Shown here one piece after another: positions 1 to 13,010 of a DNA stretch of 64,000 bases. The stretch's first letter is position 1. Each line of letters starts with the position of its first letter. The position numbers and the translations under genes were made by a program. Origin of the DNA: Jacaranda mimosifolia (Eukaryota > Streptophyta > Magnoliopsida > Lamiales > Bignoniaceae); contig CM032120.1 of NCBI GenBank assembly GCA_018894105.1, positions 33,812,710 through 33,876,709 on the forward strand, given 5' to 3'. The notes beneath the pieces were generated by a model. The model did not search any database, was not told where the DNA came from, and saw nothing but the letters and a program-made list of their open reading frames with translations.

Positions 1-1214
1 TTGACAAGATGTGTAGCTCGCCGTTATAAACAGATAACTCTCTCTAATTGTTGAACTTGGCCTCCTTTACCACTGGTAGACATTTTTCAATTTATTAGAA
101 ATGAAAAAATATAAAAATTGATTACACAGGTGGTAGAAATTGGCAATACGTAAAAATAATAAACAAAGGTGATGGCGGAGATCATCATGGTAGCATTACG
201 GGTGTTCATGGTTCGATTTGAGTTTTAGAACAAAAACCCAACCGATCCGAACTTTATAATATTAGTTTGATTCTTATTATAAATTCGTTCCAAACCAATC
301 CACTTTAAATCAGTTTGAATTGGATCAATTAATTCAATTTTTCAATTTAAATTTTTAACTAGAATATTGGACAAGCTACTATTAACAATGAAATTAATTT
401 AATTAATCAATTTATAAATTTCATTTGCAATCATACTATTATTGACCTTGTAGAATTGAGTTAAATTATGTAAGAATGCATAAGCTACAAAATTATAAGT
501 CCACAATAATCATCTTTTTTTGCACTTCGTGTGATTGATTTGATCGTGTGGATTGGATAGTCAGTGATTTGAAGCTGCGTGGATAGAAAATTATTTGCAA
601 GTTAAGAGAATTTCCTAAGAAAGCTTATTTCCGCTCAAATTAAATATAGGCAGACCCCTCTTATTTTTCCCACTTCTAGACTTGGCAAAATATTACCCAT
701 ACCCGTGGGTACCCAAAAAAATAAGGGTAAAAGGCCTTATATTTCCAATCCAATAAAATACGGGTAATATTACCCATACCCAAATTACCTGCCCTTTTTT
801 TGTCTAACCTGTGGGTACCCATGGGTTACCCATATGTATATTTTAAAAAAAATTTAATCTAAATTTTAATTTTGGAATTTTACAAATAAAAAAAATTACA
901 ACAAACTAAATTAATGTATACCCTAAAGCAACACCCTAGATACAAAATAGTGTATAACAAAAAGCCATTCCCAAATAGCAGCCACCTATGTAGTCAAGTG
1001 ATGAATGATTTGTTGTGCATATTCCATGGATGTAACATCTCGTTCTACAAAGACAACAATGTTTAAGTGATATTTAAATTTTTAATTCAAAAAACTTTGG
1101 CATATAATGAAATTTAAACTTGAATTTTTAAATATAATGTACCTTAAATGTGATGGATTTTGAATACTTAAGTTGTAAGGTTTAAACTACAACATTATTA
1201 ATATGCTTTAAGTA
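1..1214. other. AT-rich flank with no gene, left of element 1
   Basis: No coding region is recognisable. Positions 1-650 are AT-rich single-copy-looking DNA. Around 680-840 there are several copies of a TACCCAT/ATGGGTA motif in both orientations, described separately as a possible MITE end. The last five bases (AAGTA, 1210-1214) are the left copy of the target-site duplication of the retrotransposon that starts at 1215. Confidence 0.6.
680..860. repeat. Possible left end of a split hAT-like MITE
   Basis: The stretch starts with TTGGCAAAATATTACCCATACC and carries repeated ACCCGTGGGTACCC-type palindromic motifs. A matching, inverted block (GGTTTACCCATGGATACC...TTGCCA) lies at about 12090-12113, beyond the retrotransposon. 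TGGCAA...TTGCCA ends and repeated subterminal motifs suit a non-autonomous hAT-type element. No convincing 8-bp target duplication was found at the outer edges, so the class and exact ends are uncertain. Confidence 0.4.
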
Positions 1215-4200
1215 TGTAGCACGCAAATTGGGAGGTGTCTACTCCCGTTTGAGGTGTTACCCATTCTATACCACAAGCTCTCTGAATAACATAAAGTAAA
1301 GTTCTTAAAATCTAAAGTATTTAACTTCTACAAGACATCCATCAGAAGTTCAACTTAGAACCAAAGTATCATGAATCACATTTAGCACTTCCACCACATT
1401 CATTAAATTGATGTCAGTATTTCTATGAATACAATCTGCATTTTTATACATTCATTGGATTCATTAACTCATGTGTCATGTGGATCACTCGTGCTTATCT
1501 GGGGTGAAGAATGGAAGATAACAGTAAAACAACATAAGTTTGAATGACTTAGTGAGATATTTTAGCAATAACAACAAAATGACAATTTTTTCAAATATTA
1601 TACAGGAAACAAGTAGAAGCATTAGTCTCCAAAAGTCGTGAGAGAATATTTTAGTCAAAATTTTAGGTGATCCATCCAACCACCGCCCAATACCAGCGAT
1701 GAGACTTCGCAAACCTCACTGTCTGTTTATAGAGATTTAAATCTAAAATACGGCAAAAGGGGTCGACATGACATTTGAACAATCATTTGATTTTTATCAA
1801 ACATTCTAGCCTTGAAACGCAAGCCTCACGCATATCAATTATTTTTACAATCTTGCTGTTGGTGGTTCTCCTACCTTGTCACTCTACTTTTGAAAACACG
1901 AAAGTCCTTATCCCTCCAATTTTTTAGTGATCGGCTCGGACAATCAATCAATCATTAGGCATGGCTAGTCGCATGCCATATCCCCCTTATAGACAACTAC
2001 CTCCAGCTAGCTATGAGATAGGATTATATATATAGCTTGTACGGGTATCAGCCAAAAGATCAGCCACCATCAGTCTATACCGCCAGGTCGTCTTTCGAAG
2101 CCGATCCCAAGGCCCACCCCAAGGGTATCAAACTTATTCATGTGTATCATGTAACATGTCCAATAACATTTCAATTAACATTCTTAATTTTCCATGACAA
2201 ACAAGTAATCAAGGAATTTATATCGGGTTCATTTCAAGTTAATAGTCATGGCGCTAATAGAACATGTATTTCGAAATCTCTTTTTAGTTTTTTCCAACAC
2301 GATCGCCAATTTCAAGTAAAATGACATAAACAAAGCTCAATAGGAACCACAATCAGCATAAAGTACGATTTGTAGTAAATTTTGCAACACGTTTATTGAA
2401 AAGGATTAAGCGACAAGGACATATTAACAAGTATATATGTTCTTTCCCTAGCAAATAAATCTCGTACTATCGAGTATAGACTTACTTGGCAAATGCAGAG
2501 AAATTCCTAGTTATATGGTCGCTCAAGTCCTGGCTTCCTAGTCAAGCTGAGAACTGTCATAAGATAACCCAAGTTATCATCTTATCAATCCTCAAAATCT
2601 TAAGTATAAATATAGTAATTGTTTTTATCAAACTTAAGGTTATTCGGACACAATTCCGATAATTTTAGTTTCATATTTAAATGCCTAAGACAATTAAAGG
2701 TGGCAATCTTTAGTTGTTTGGAGAGTCCATGTCCTTGTTTCAGATCAATTCAAAGTTTGGAATAAGATAACCTAGACCAACATTGTATTGTTTTCTGACT
2801 CGTAAATCTAAGCATACTTAAATATCTTTATCGAGTCTCTTAATTAATTCATTTTGGTTTAGTCATAGTTTCCTTAATTTCCAAATCATGCCCATGTCTT
2901 TAAGATAGTAGATGTAATTATTCTTAGCCCAACAAATCGATACTTAAGTTATTAAAATCTTACTCAAGGTCATAATAGTAATTCTAATAACCCATTCGAG
3001 TCGATTCGGTTTAACTTTACAATAATCATAATAGTAAATTAGTTTAGCGTAATTCAGGCCCAATCATCTTTCACTCTCAATTATCCAACACCCTTATTCT
3101 TAATGTCCAAGTATCTCTTTACAAGTTTAGAGTGGCTTAAGTCCTCAAATAATCAAGCCTATGTACGGACAGCTCATTCTAGTCATCTTTATGCCATAAG
3201 CCCATTTTGCATAAAACATCTAGTCTTCCTAATATGGGATCTTGAGTCGATTTAACTATAGTATTTCTAACTTAGTTCATGAGCTAAATCTATCTTCCCT
3301 AATTTCATCAATTTGAATTTTATAAGTTAGTTTCCATTTGACAGTTATTGGTCCATAACTTAAGACAATTTATAGTTAATCCGTACTATGATTTGGTTTG
3401 ATCCAAATTCCAATTACATTTGGTTAGTTAATACAATTAAAATTTAATTATGAAATTTACCAAAATTAGATCGAATTGAGATCCAATCTCAAGTTAGGAA
3501 CAGTCTAGATCAGCTTAGAATTAAATTTTAAGCCTCATGCCTAAATGTCGTTGTGCCGCCGCCGTCAGAGGTGGAAGCCGCCACTACCCATATGTATGTC
3601 TTGATGAGGCGAGCAAAACCCACAATTCAATTTCTTGATTGGTCGCCTCTTGGCCGAAAACTGTTGTGTAAGCCCAAGCGCCGCCCATTGTTACTACTAG
3701 AATTCCTATGCCATTAACCTTCCAAACTGAGAATTTCCACCACTAAAATGTTCCTTTTGATGAACATATCATTTTCCATCAACTAATTTTGGGTTCTTGT
3801 TGCCAGAATCAGAAGACCCACCACCCCAAAGTCGTACCACCATCGGTGCGAGTTTTTTCGGCCATGTGTTTGGTGCTTTTGTTTTTGGTATGGATGTGTT
3901 CACTTCAACTAGAAGAAGCTAACTATGGCGTTAGTTTGTGGTTTTGTTGTCATTTTCCAGTAATGGGTGTTGTGGGTGAGGTTTGGGTGCATATGTGAGA
4001 ATTTGATAAATTTCTGGCGTTAAGAATATATATAGAACTTTTTTTTCCAAAATTCTGTTTTGAACCTAATATTTCCTGACTGCCCTCGATTCAGTCCCCT
4101 CAAAATTTAACAACCTTTATTTCTACCCCAGCTTTTCATTTAAGCCCTTGAGCTTTGAATCTTTAAACTCTGGCCCCCAGACATTTAACATTTCAATCAA

Positions 4201-4490
4201 TTTGATCCATATTCTATATATAATTCAGTCTCTATCTCCTTTAATTGAGTCCTCCAAAAGTTTTGATTTAAACTTTAACCCCAAATATTTATAATGCTAA
4301 GCAATTAGGTCCTCAATTTAATTACTTCCCAATACCTCGACCTTTAATATTTATGTTTGGTATCTAAAATTTAGTTAACATTTAATCAGGACCACCCAAT
4401 TTTCTTACTTTATAATTTATTTTGTCGGAATGCTTATCTCAACACTAAATATTAATTTAATTTAAGAGTTCTAAAAGTTGGGGTGTTACA
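1215..4490 (-). repeat. LTR of element 1 (3' LTR in element orientation)
   Basis: This 3276-bp copy aligns along its whole length with 8506-11842 with many substitutions and small indels. A third, more distant relative is the solo LTR at 50884-54163: all three share the block beginning GGTATGG near their right end and the closing GGGGT(G/A)TTA(C/T)A. Open frames inside it (for example 2037-2324 and 3789-3998) match no protein I recognise and are not conserved as frames in the partner LTR. Confidence 0.92.
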
Positions 4491-7400
4491 ACTCTCTTCC
4501 CCTTAAAAGAATCTGGTCCCTAGATTCTATTTGAAATACGAAAGGTCTTGTATTGTCATCACTTACCATCTTACTATTCCCAAAGATAATTTTGTGACAA
4601 ATTCCTATGTCTTTTAGTATATCCCTTTCTTCAATGTCAAATGACTCTCACTTGTTGTAGAAAAGTGGAAATCCTTCTTATTGAAAATCACTGTTATGAA
4701 TTTCTTCAGCTACTCACACTCACTTGAGCATTTCACATTTCATCATGTATTTAGAGTTGCCTTCTATATCCCATGCGAACAAGATCATCTATTCCTATGT
4801 CTCAAGTCTTTCCAACATGCTCGAGATTATTCCCTCGTGACCCCATATTCACTTCAGGGCATAGGTACATTTGATATTTTCTTAAGTTTCCCAAAGAAGG
4901 GTAAAACTAGTATCAAGATTAATCTATCTCTTTTTAACTATTTTAATCAGTAGATCTACTCACCTTAAGAGGTCATCAGATGATGCTTACTATTAGAATC
5001 TAAAAAGCTTTTACTTCTGATATTTTCTTCGATCCCATATTTTCTTCGATCCTCTTTTCTTGGCTACAGATCCTACTTTAGTAGGATCGAATTTTATTTC
5101 CTCTCGGGGAATCATATGTTCTGTAATATCTTAATTTCAAATAGAACTTCACATTTGCAACTTGATTATATAATATTATTCCTCTTATTCTTTTGATTCG
5201 GATGTTTATACTTAGATAACATACTATAATCCATATTTTTCTAGGAAATTCTACTAGTCTACAAGAGTATTTTTATTTTAGTGGGACAACCGATAGCAAC
5301 AAGTCATATATTCTTAATGGGATAATTCTGCTTTAAGGATTTAAGTTTTCTTGGGGGTACCTATGCTCCCTTTTTGGTAATCTAATTTTTTGTGAAAGCA
5401 TAGATGTATAGAACAATCTTGTATATTCTATAAGAGGAGTAATAACTAATACAAGCTAATCCTCTTCTTTATTTCATAGGATCTCTTCATACATTTCCCC
5501 ATGTATTAAGATCGCCAATTCTTCTTATTTAAGTGAATCAACATATTCACCACCTAACAAAAATCTTGAGTACACATGTGATATCATCGGTAGAACCTAA
5601 AGGACTTTATACTTTTGACCAATTCCCTAGTTATTTCCAAGGGCCTAAAATCTGGGCTTTAGTAAGTTCACTCTGTTGTTTCTGTTGAAGTTATACATTC
5701 CCAAATATGCTTCTTTTCTATTTGATACTCAAATTACTAACTTGTTGTGTAACCTGCATCTCTATAGGTATTCATACCACCAAACGTAAATACAGTATGA
5801 CTTTTTCTCTTACATACTCTGATGTTCTTAGTAGAATTATCAAAAACTGATCCAATATCCTATATATCATATCTGTAAATACTGTAAGGGCATTAATCAA
5901 TTCAAATGACATTATTTCAATTCATGGTACTCATATAATAAGATATGAGGTAATTTTCAATATATCTTTTGCTCGAACTTCTAATTACTAGCATCCTTAC
6001 TTAGTTCAACCTTAAGTGAGCTATAAGCCCTTATGATGAGTTAAGTTGTTTATGTAGGCAAGGGGTTTCAGTTTCATACTAAATAGACTAGTTTGATTCT
6101 TATTATATCTCCTAAGCCTGCATCAATAATTCATGGTCCTTCCTCAGTACTCAAAGGATCCCTTCACACTTCAAGTCAAGACCCTTATGTTCTAATTGCC
6201 AATCCCCTTATAACTTCGGTGAATGGATTCCAAATACTCGTGGTGCTTTCCATAAGGTCTTGTATGGTACTTTTAAAACTACTAGTCTAGTCACGACTAT
6301 CACTACCCACAATGGTATCATTTTCCCACAATGAGACTTTACCTTTAGCCTCCTTGCTTCAGAACCTATTCACAAAATTAGCGTAAAGACTTGGCGCCAG
6401 TGTTTATCTTTTCCTATACATTTCTAGTTAGAGTGTTCGTATCTTGATGTTTGATCTTGTTAGTTTAGTTAATTGGTAATTTTCTTGTTCTGATACAGGT
6501 GACTTATGATTTTGCCTGACTGATACTTTCGATTAGTATTAGTTTTTGGCGTATCAGAATTTTGGCTTAAGAAGACGGGCCTAGATCAATTTGGTCAATA
6601 GCGTTAAACCTAAAATATTTCCAAATAATATCGATGTTGACATATATTATTGTAGAACGTAGGATACTTGAACATGAGATAAGATTTTCTAAAATTCAAG
6701 TTGGTTCACACAATTATGTTTGTACACAACTTCTATAAATATATATATGCCTATCTAGTTCTTAAGAATACTAGAATTTTCTTTATTAAACTTACTAATT
6801 GTCAAATCATCATCAGAGTCGCTATTTCATTTCTGAAGCTATGGGATACCAAAATAGGGTGTAAGACTTTGTGGAGTTTAGTTAATATGTCCATTTTTAG
6901 TTATACACGAGCTTTACATGCAATTTTATCAATTGGTGTGTACGAATCTCATTCTTAAAGGTATTAAGATTTTTATTTGAACCAATTGATTGTTTTAGTT
7001 TGTGGTGAGAAAAAGTAGCTTCATCTATCATATTATCAATAAGATTATTTATTCAGTCATGTCTAATATATGAATGTGCAATAACGAGTTGCCCTTATAG
7101 GTATACTTATTTAGGTTCTACATTTTTTTCAATCTCCATAACTTAAGATTCTAGTTTTCTGTTGTCAAGAGTTTGGATAGAGTTTTTCATTTCCAAATAT
7201 GAATCTTTACCCTTTAATTTTCAGTTACAGGTCTTATATTTTTTTCAATTTTGATAATTGATTACACCGGTATAATAGTCCCCATCCTTCATCACTATCC
7301 TTTTCGCCAAGGTTCCAGCAGCAGTCCTTCTATCCTATCATTTCCTTTTAATCCCTTAAAATCCTTTTTCGTTGATTTCTATATCCTTACCTAATATTTC

Positions 7401-8505
7401 CTTTAAAATTCTAGTACTAACTCTTCTGCATTCTTAAATAAACTTTATTCCCTTCTCATTGAGTCTCAATGTTCTCTTTACAACTTCATTCTTATAGGCA
7501 ATTTTTCTCTCGTTTTGTTTGCTGTCATCTTGTGCTCCTAGCTTTCTTACTATTTATAAGCTAATTTCCACAAACATTTAAATCATAAGCATACACACAT
7601 ATCAATCATATTTTTCTTAAAAGATTTCCTTATGGCAAATATTCCTTATTTCCCTCTCAAGTACCATGATGCAATTATACTAGTCAACTCCACTGCTGAA
7701 GTATTGATTTCTTTAAAACAACCATACCCTATGGCCTCAACCATACATATAAGCCAAAATATAGATTATTTTAGAATGATACTTGGTTGTTCCATTATCA
7801 CAAATCGATACCACAATGTGATACCAAGAATATAATTCCACTAGGCGTTACTAAAGTCATATGCTTGACATCTCAATGGTGACGAACTAGATATTGGCTA
7901 GCCATTCCAATATTTATCCTTTATTCCTTGGATATCAAGCAATATTTCAAAAGTTTATATCCTAGCCAAATTTTCTTGTCAAACTTAACCCTCATTAATC
8001 CCAACATTCCATATTCTAAGGAGACTTGAGTTATCGGCATACCACTTCCCAAATAGTCATATCATATGTGTCACAATATACTTTTATGTCCAAAATATCG
8101 ATCTGAAAGATTTTTTGCTTATCTAATTCAGCTCTATCTAAAACAATCATTGGCTCATACACCAACTGGAATGCTCTCAACAAGTTCGCACCCAATACAA
8201 GTCCCCAATAATATTATTCCTCCTAAATATAAAAAGTCACATGCTCGATACCTTAGGAGTTATGGATTATACATTGGTTGGCTGCCAAACCATAATCTTT
8301 CATATCCTCCGGATCGAATATTATCCCAAAAATTCATGTCCTAGTCAAATTCTAGTGTCATTCTTAATCTCCACTAACCAAAACTTTCATGTCTCATTCA
8401 GATCTCATGAATCAAGCTTATTCTCCACTAATCAAACCTTTCATATTCCAAGGATCATATCCTAGCATAGCTCAAGTTTTCAAACCTAAGCTCTAATACC
8501 ACATC
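4491..8505 (-). other. Interior of element 1: no recognisable gag-pol
   Basis: The 4.0-kb interior is AT-rich and holds only short open frames (65-92 codons) in all six frames. At 4491-4508 the - strand reads as a purine-rich tract, followed on the + strand by AATCTGGTCCCTAGATTCT, which is shared with the start of the interior of the chromodomain Gypsy element (43030-43050). That shared segment ties the element to the same Gypsy lineage. The remainder shows no protease, reverse transcriptase or integrase motifs that I can read. Confidence 0.7.
8490..8501 (-). other. Primer-binding site of element 1 (iMet-tRNA type)
   Basis: On the - strand this reads TGGTATTAGAGC, one transition away from TGGTATCAGAGC, the standard plant primer-binding site complementary to the 3' end of initiator Met-tRNA. 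It lies four bases from the LTR that starts at 8506, and it fixes the orientation of the element. Confidence 0.88.
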
Positions 8506-11500
8506 TGTAGCGCCCCGACCAGGAGGCACCTGCTCTCAATCGAGGTGCTACCCATTCTATACCACAAGCTCTCTGAATAATAGAAAGTAAACTTCTTAAA
8601 ATCCAAAGCATTTAACTTCTACAAGCGACATCCACTAGAAGTTCAACTTAGAACCAAAAGTATCATGAACCACACTTAGCACTTCCACCACATTCATTAA
8701 ACTAATGTTAGTATTTCTATGAATACAATCTATATTTTTATAAATTCATTCGGTTCATTACCTCATATGTCACGTGGTTTAGTCAATCTTCATCACTCGT
8801 TCTTATTTGGGATAAAGAACAGAAGATAACAATAAAACAACGTAAGTCCAAATGACTTAGTGAGATATTTTAGCAATGACAACAAAGTGACAAATTTTCA
8901 AATATTATATAGGAAATAATTAGAAGCATTAAAGTCTCCAGAAGTCTTGAAAAGAGAATTTTAGTTAAAATTTTAGATGATCCATCTCACCACCGTCCCA
9001 TACCAGTGATGAGACTTCACAAACTCACTGCCTATTTACAAAGATTTAAATCTCAAATACAGCTAAAGGGGTCAACATGACATTTGAACAATTATTTGAT
9101 TTTTATCAAACATTCAAGCCTCAAAGCACAATCATCACACATATCAATTACTTTTATAATCTTGCTGTTGGTGGTTCTCCTACCTTATCACTCAACTTTC
9201 AAAAATACGAAAATCGTTATCCCTTCAATTTTTGAGTGATCGGCTTGGATAATCCATCAATTATTAGGCATGGCTAGCCGCATGCCTTATCCCGCTCATA
9301 GACAACTACCTCCAGCTGGCTATGAGATAAGATTATATAACAACTCGCATGGGTATTAGCCAAAAGACCAGCTACCGTAGGTCCATTTCGCCAGATCGTC
9401 TTTCGAAGCCGATCCCAAGGCCCACCCCAAGGGTATCAAATTCATTCATGTATATTATATAACATGTCCAACAACATTTCAATTAACATTCTTAATATGC
9501 CATGAGAAAAAGCAATCAAGCAATTTATATTTAGTTCATTTCAAGGTAATAGTCATGGCGCCAATAGAACTTGTATTTTGAAATCCCTTTTCAGTTTTCC
9601 CAACATGATCGCCAATTTCAAGTAAAATGGCATAAATCTAGTTCAATAGGAACCACAATCAGCATAAAGTGGCGATGTGTGGTAAATTTCGCAACACATT
9701 TATTCAAAAGGATCAAGCAACAAGGACCATATCAACAAGTATATATATTCTTTCCCTAGCAAAGAAATCTCGTACTATCGAGTATAAATTCATCTAGAAA
9801 ATGCAGAGGAATTCCTAGTTGTACGGTCGCCAGGTCCTGGCTTCCTAGTCAAATCGAGAACTGTCATAAGATAACCCAAGCTATCATCTTATCAATCCTC
9901 TAAATTTTAAGCATAAATATAGTTATTGTCTTTATCAAACTTAAGGTTATTTGGACACAATTTTGGTAATTTTAGTTTCATATCTAAATGCTTAAGACAA
10001 TTAAAGGTGGTAATCTTTAGTTGTTTGGAGAGTCCATGTCCTTGTTTATGATCAATTCAAAGTTTGGAATAAGATAACCTAGACCAACATTATATTGTTT
10101 TCTAACTCATAAATCTAAGCATACTTAGATATCTTTATGGGGTCTCTTAATTAATTCGTTTTGGTTTAGTTATAGTTTCCTTAATTTCCACATCATACCC
10201 AGGTCTTTAAGATAGCAGCTTTAATTATTAACCCAACGAATCGGTACCCATGTTATTAAAATCTTACTCAATGTCACAATAGTAATTCTGATAACCCATT
10301 TGAGTCGATTCGGTTTAACTTTACAATAATCATAATAGTAAATGAGTTTAGCGTAATTTAGGCCTAATCATCTTTTACTCTCAATTATCCAATACCCTTA
10401 TTCTTAATGTCCAAGTGTCTCTATACAAGTCTAGAGTGGCTTAAGCCTTCAAGTTATCAAGCCCATGTATAGACAGCTCTTTCTAGTCATCTTTATGCCA
10501 TAAGCACGTTTTGCATAAAACATCTAGTCTTCCTAATTTGGGATCTTGGGTCAATTAAACCGTAACATTTCTAACTTAGCTCATGAGTTAAATCCATCTT
10601 CTCTGATTTCATCAATTTGAATTTTGTAAGTTAGTTTCCATTTGCCAATTATAAGATTAGTCCATAACTTAAGTCAATTTATAGTTTAACAATCTTAGTC
10701 CATACTATGATTGGGTTTGATCCAAATTTCCAATTATATTTAATAAATTAATCGAATTAAAATTCAATTATGAAACTCACCTAAATTGGATTGAATCAAG
10801 ATCCAATCTCAAGCCGGGAACAATCCAAATCAGCTCAAAATTAAATTTTAAACTTCATGTCTGAATGTTGCAGCCGCCTGCGCTATTGCCGTCGGAGGTG
10901 TAGGCCGCCCCCACCACCCATAGGTGTGCCTCGATGAGGCGAGCAAAACCCACAATTCAATTTCTTGATTGGCCACTGCTTGGCTAGCCAATTGGCCAAA
11001 AATCGCTGCGTAAGCTCTAGCATCACCACATCATTACTATTGTAATTCCTCCACAATTAACCATCTAAACCGAGAGTTTCCACCACCAAAATGTTCCTTG
11101 TGATAAACCCATCATTTTCCCTCAACCAATTTTAAGTTTTCTTCACCAAATCGGAAGACCCACCACCCCGAAGTCCCGCCACCATCGGTGCGAGTTTTTT
11201 CAGCCATGTGTTCGGTGGTTTAGGTTGTTTTTGGTATGGATGTATTTGCCTCAACTAGAAGAAGCTAACTACGGTGTTAGTTTTTGGTTTTGTGGCCATT
11301 TTTCGATGCTAGCTGTTGTGGGTGAGGTTTGGCCGTTTAGGTGCATATGTGAGTATTTGATAAATTTCTAGTCTTAGGAATATATATAGAACTCTTTTTT
11401 TTTAGAATTTTGTTTTGACCCCAATATTTCCTAACCACCCTTGATTTAGTCCCCTCGAAATTTAACCTCCTTTATTTTTGCCCCAGCTTTTCATTTAAGC

Positions 11501-11842
11501 CCTCAAGCTTTGAATCATTACACTTTGGCCCCCAGACATTTAAGATTTCAATCAATCCGATCCTTATTCTATTTATAATTCAGTTCTCGTCTCCTTCAAT
11601 CGAGTCCTCCAAAAGTTTTAATTTAAACCTTAACACCAAACATTTATAATGCTAAGGAATTACATCCTCTATTTAATTATTTTCCAATGCCTCGACCTTT
11701 AATATTTATGTTTGGTATCTAAAATTTAATTAACATTTAATCAGGACCCAATTTCCTTACTTTATAATTTATTTTGTCGGAGTGCTTATCTCAACACTAA
11801 ATATTAATTTAATTTAAGAGTTCTGAAAGTTGGGGTGTTACA
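8506..11842 (-). repeat. LTR of element 1 (5' LTR in element orientation)
   Basis: This 3337-bp copy starts TGTAGCGCCCCGACC and ends GTTGGGGTGTTACA. It is the partner of 1215-4490. The AAGTA target duplication follows directly at 11843-11847. In element orientation this LTR would supply the promoter; no clear TATA element was assigned. Confidence 0.92.
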
Positions 11843-11847
11843 AAGTA

Positions 11848-13010
11848 TTTGTTCAAATGTAATAAATTTGTAGTCATTTTTTTCCAGTCTTATTTTGTTA
11901 ATATTTTAATAACATCATGTAAGTTGCAAGGTAGATATTAATTTAAAGTAAAATATTAAAAAAATAAAAATTTATTATGAGTACCCTTGGAATTCTTATG
12001 AGTAATGAGTCCACTATCTCGTACACAATAAAACTCGAACCCAATAAAACATAGATAATTTACTCAACCCGTCATTACTCATAATTGGTTTACCCATGGA
12101 TACCAAATTGCCAGGTTTACCCATTTCCCTCCCCCATTACTTGCACTTCGTAATAGGTACAAAATCTTCAAGGAAGCCTGAGCATTCATGCTCAAATCTA
12201 AAGGTGCCTTTTGATCAAGTTGAATACTAGAGTCAAAATTGGAAACACACGCAAGAGTTTGCGGTGACTAATGTTTTTCTAGTGCTATGTATTTGATTTT
12301 TGAAAGTGAAAAAACTCTATGCTTAGTTTTACTTTAATTCATTTATGTATTTTACAATTAAAATATATCATATTATTAGTATATAAGATTCAATTTAATT
12401 TTGATTGGATTGATTTTTAAAATTGAAATAAAAAATCGAATCGAATCGATCGATTTTTTAAAAAATAAATTCAATTCAAACTAGAAAAAGTTGATTTTAA
12501 TTGATTTTCGTTTTTTGGATCAATTCACTTTTGTTGTTTTTTTTTTTTTTTTGCTCAATTGGATTGAATGTAAACACCGTTGAGCTGCATAGGAACGGTT
12601 GTTGGGGTGCTTGGCCGACGGAAGATGGAGGGAAAGAACTTCCTTAACAGAACCAAAAAAAAAAAAAAAAGAGAGGGAAAAAAAAAAACAAATTAATAAT
12701 TAGGAAAGTATTTTGACTAAATTAGGTAAGTTAAAAGTGAAGTTTAAAATTTAATTTTTAATAGGGAGCTCAAACTAATTTTATTGGGGGTGAGGATTAA
12801 ATCTTAAATTTGAAGATGGATTTGATTATTTTCAATGACTTGACCATAAATTATCTTATCAATTTTCTCTTAATATATCTTTTCGTAAAAAATATCTTTT
12901 ACCATATTGTAAAATTTATATGGATAATAAATATAAGATACTTATAGCTAAATCATAAGGGGTCTAAATCTAAATATAATTAATCGGTGCAATTTCTTTA
13001 TTTCTTAAAA
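11848..13010. other. Upstream region of the Ppx/GppA gene
   Basis: The first part (to about 12130) includes the presumed right half of the split MITE (inverted TTGCCA end near 12113). The rest is AT-rich, with a T run at about 12537-12552 and A runs around 12655-12690. The promoter of the phosphatase gene should lie here, but no convincing TATA box was picked out. The sequence just before the ATG at 13011 (TTTCTTAAAA) is an ordinary A-rich plant start context. Confidence 0.5.

Larger units (their letters stand above)
1215..11842 (-). mobile_element. LTR retrotransposon, LARD-like, non-coding interior (element 1)
   Basis: Two long direct repeats (1215-4490 and 8506-11842) both start TGTAGC and end GGGGTGTTACA, giving the canonical TG...CA ends. 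They enclose a 4015-bp interior. A perfect 5-bp target duplication AAGTA sits at 1210-1214 and 11843-11847. A primer-binding site complementary to initiator Met-tRNA (one mismatch) lies beside the right LTR, and a purine-rich tract (read on the - strand) beside the left LTR, so transcription runs on the - strand. No gag or pol similarity could be read in the interior. LTRs over 3 kb with a non-coding interior fit a large retrotransposon derivative mobilised in trans by an autonomous Gypsy element. The LTR pair differs at roughly a tenth of sites by eye, implying an old insertion. Confidence 0.93.

Noticed and set aside
12987..13010. Eight-codon upstream extension of the Ppx/GppA frame
   Set aside because: It would begin at GTG, which plants do not normally use. 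The ATG at 13011 is the first in frame and is 25 codons before the conserved Asp of the phosphate loop.
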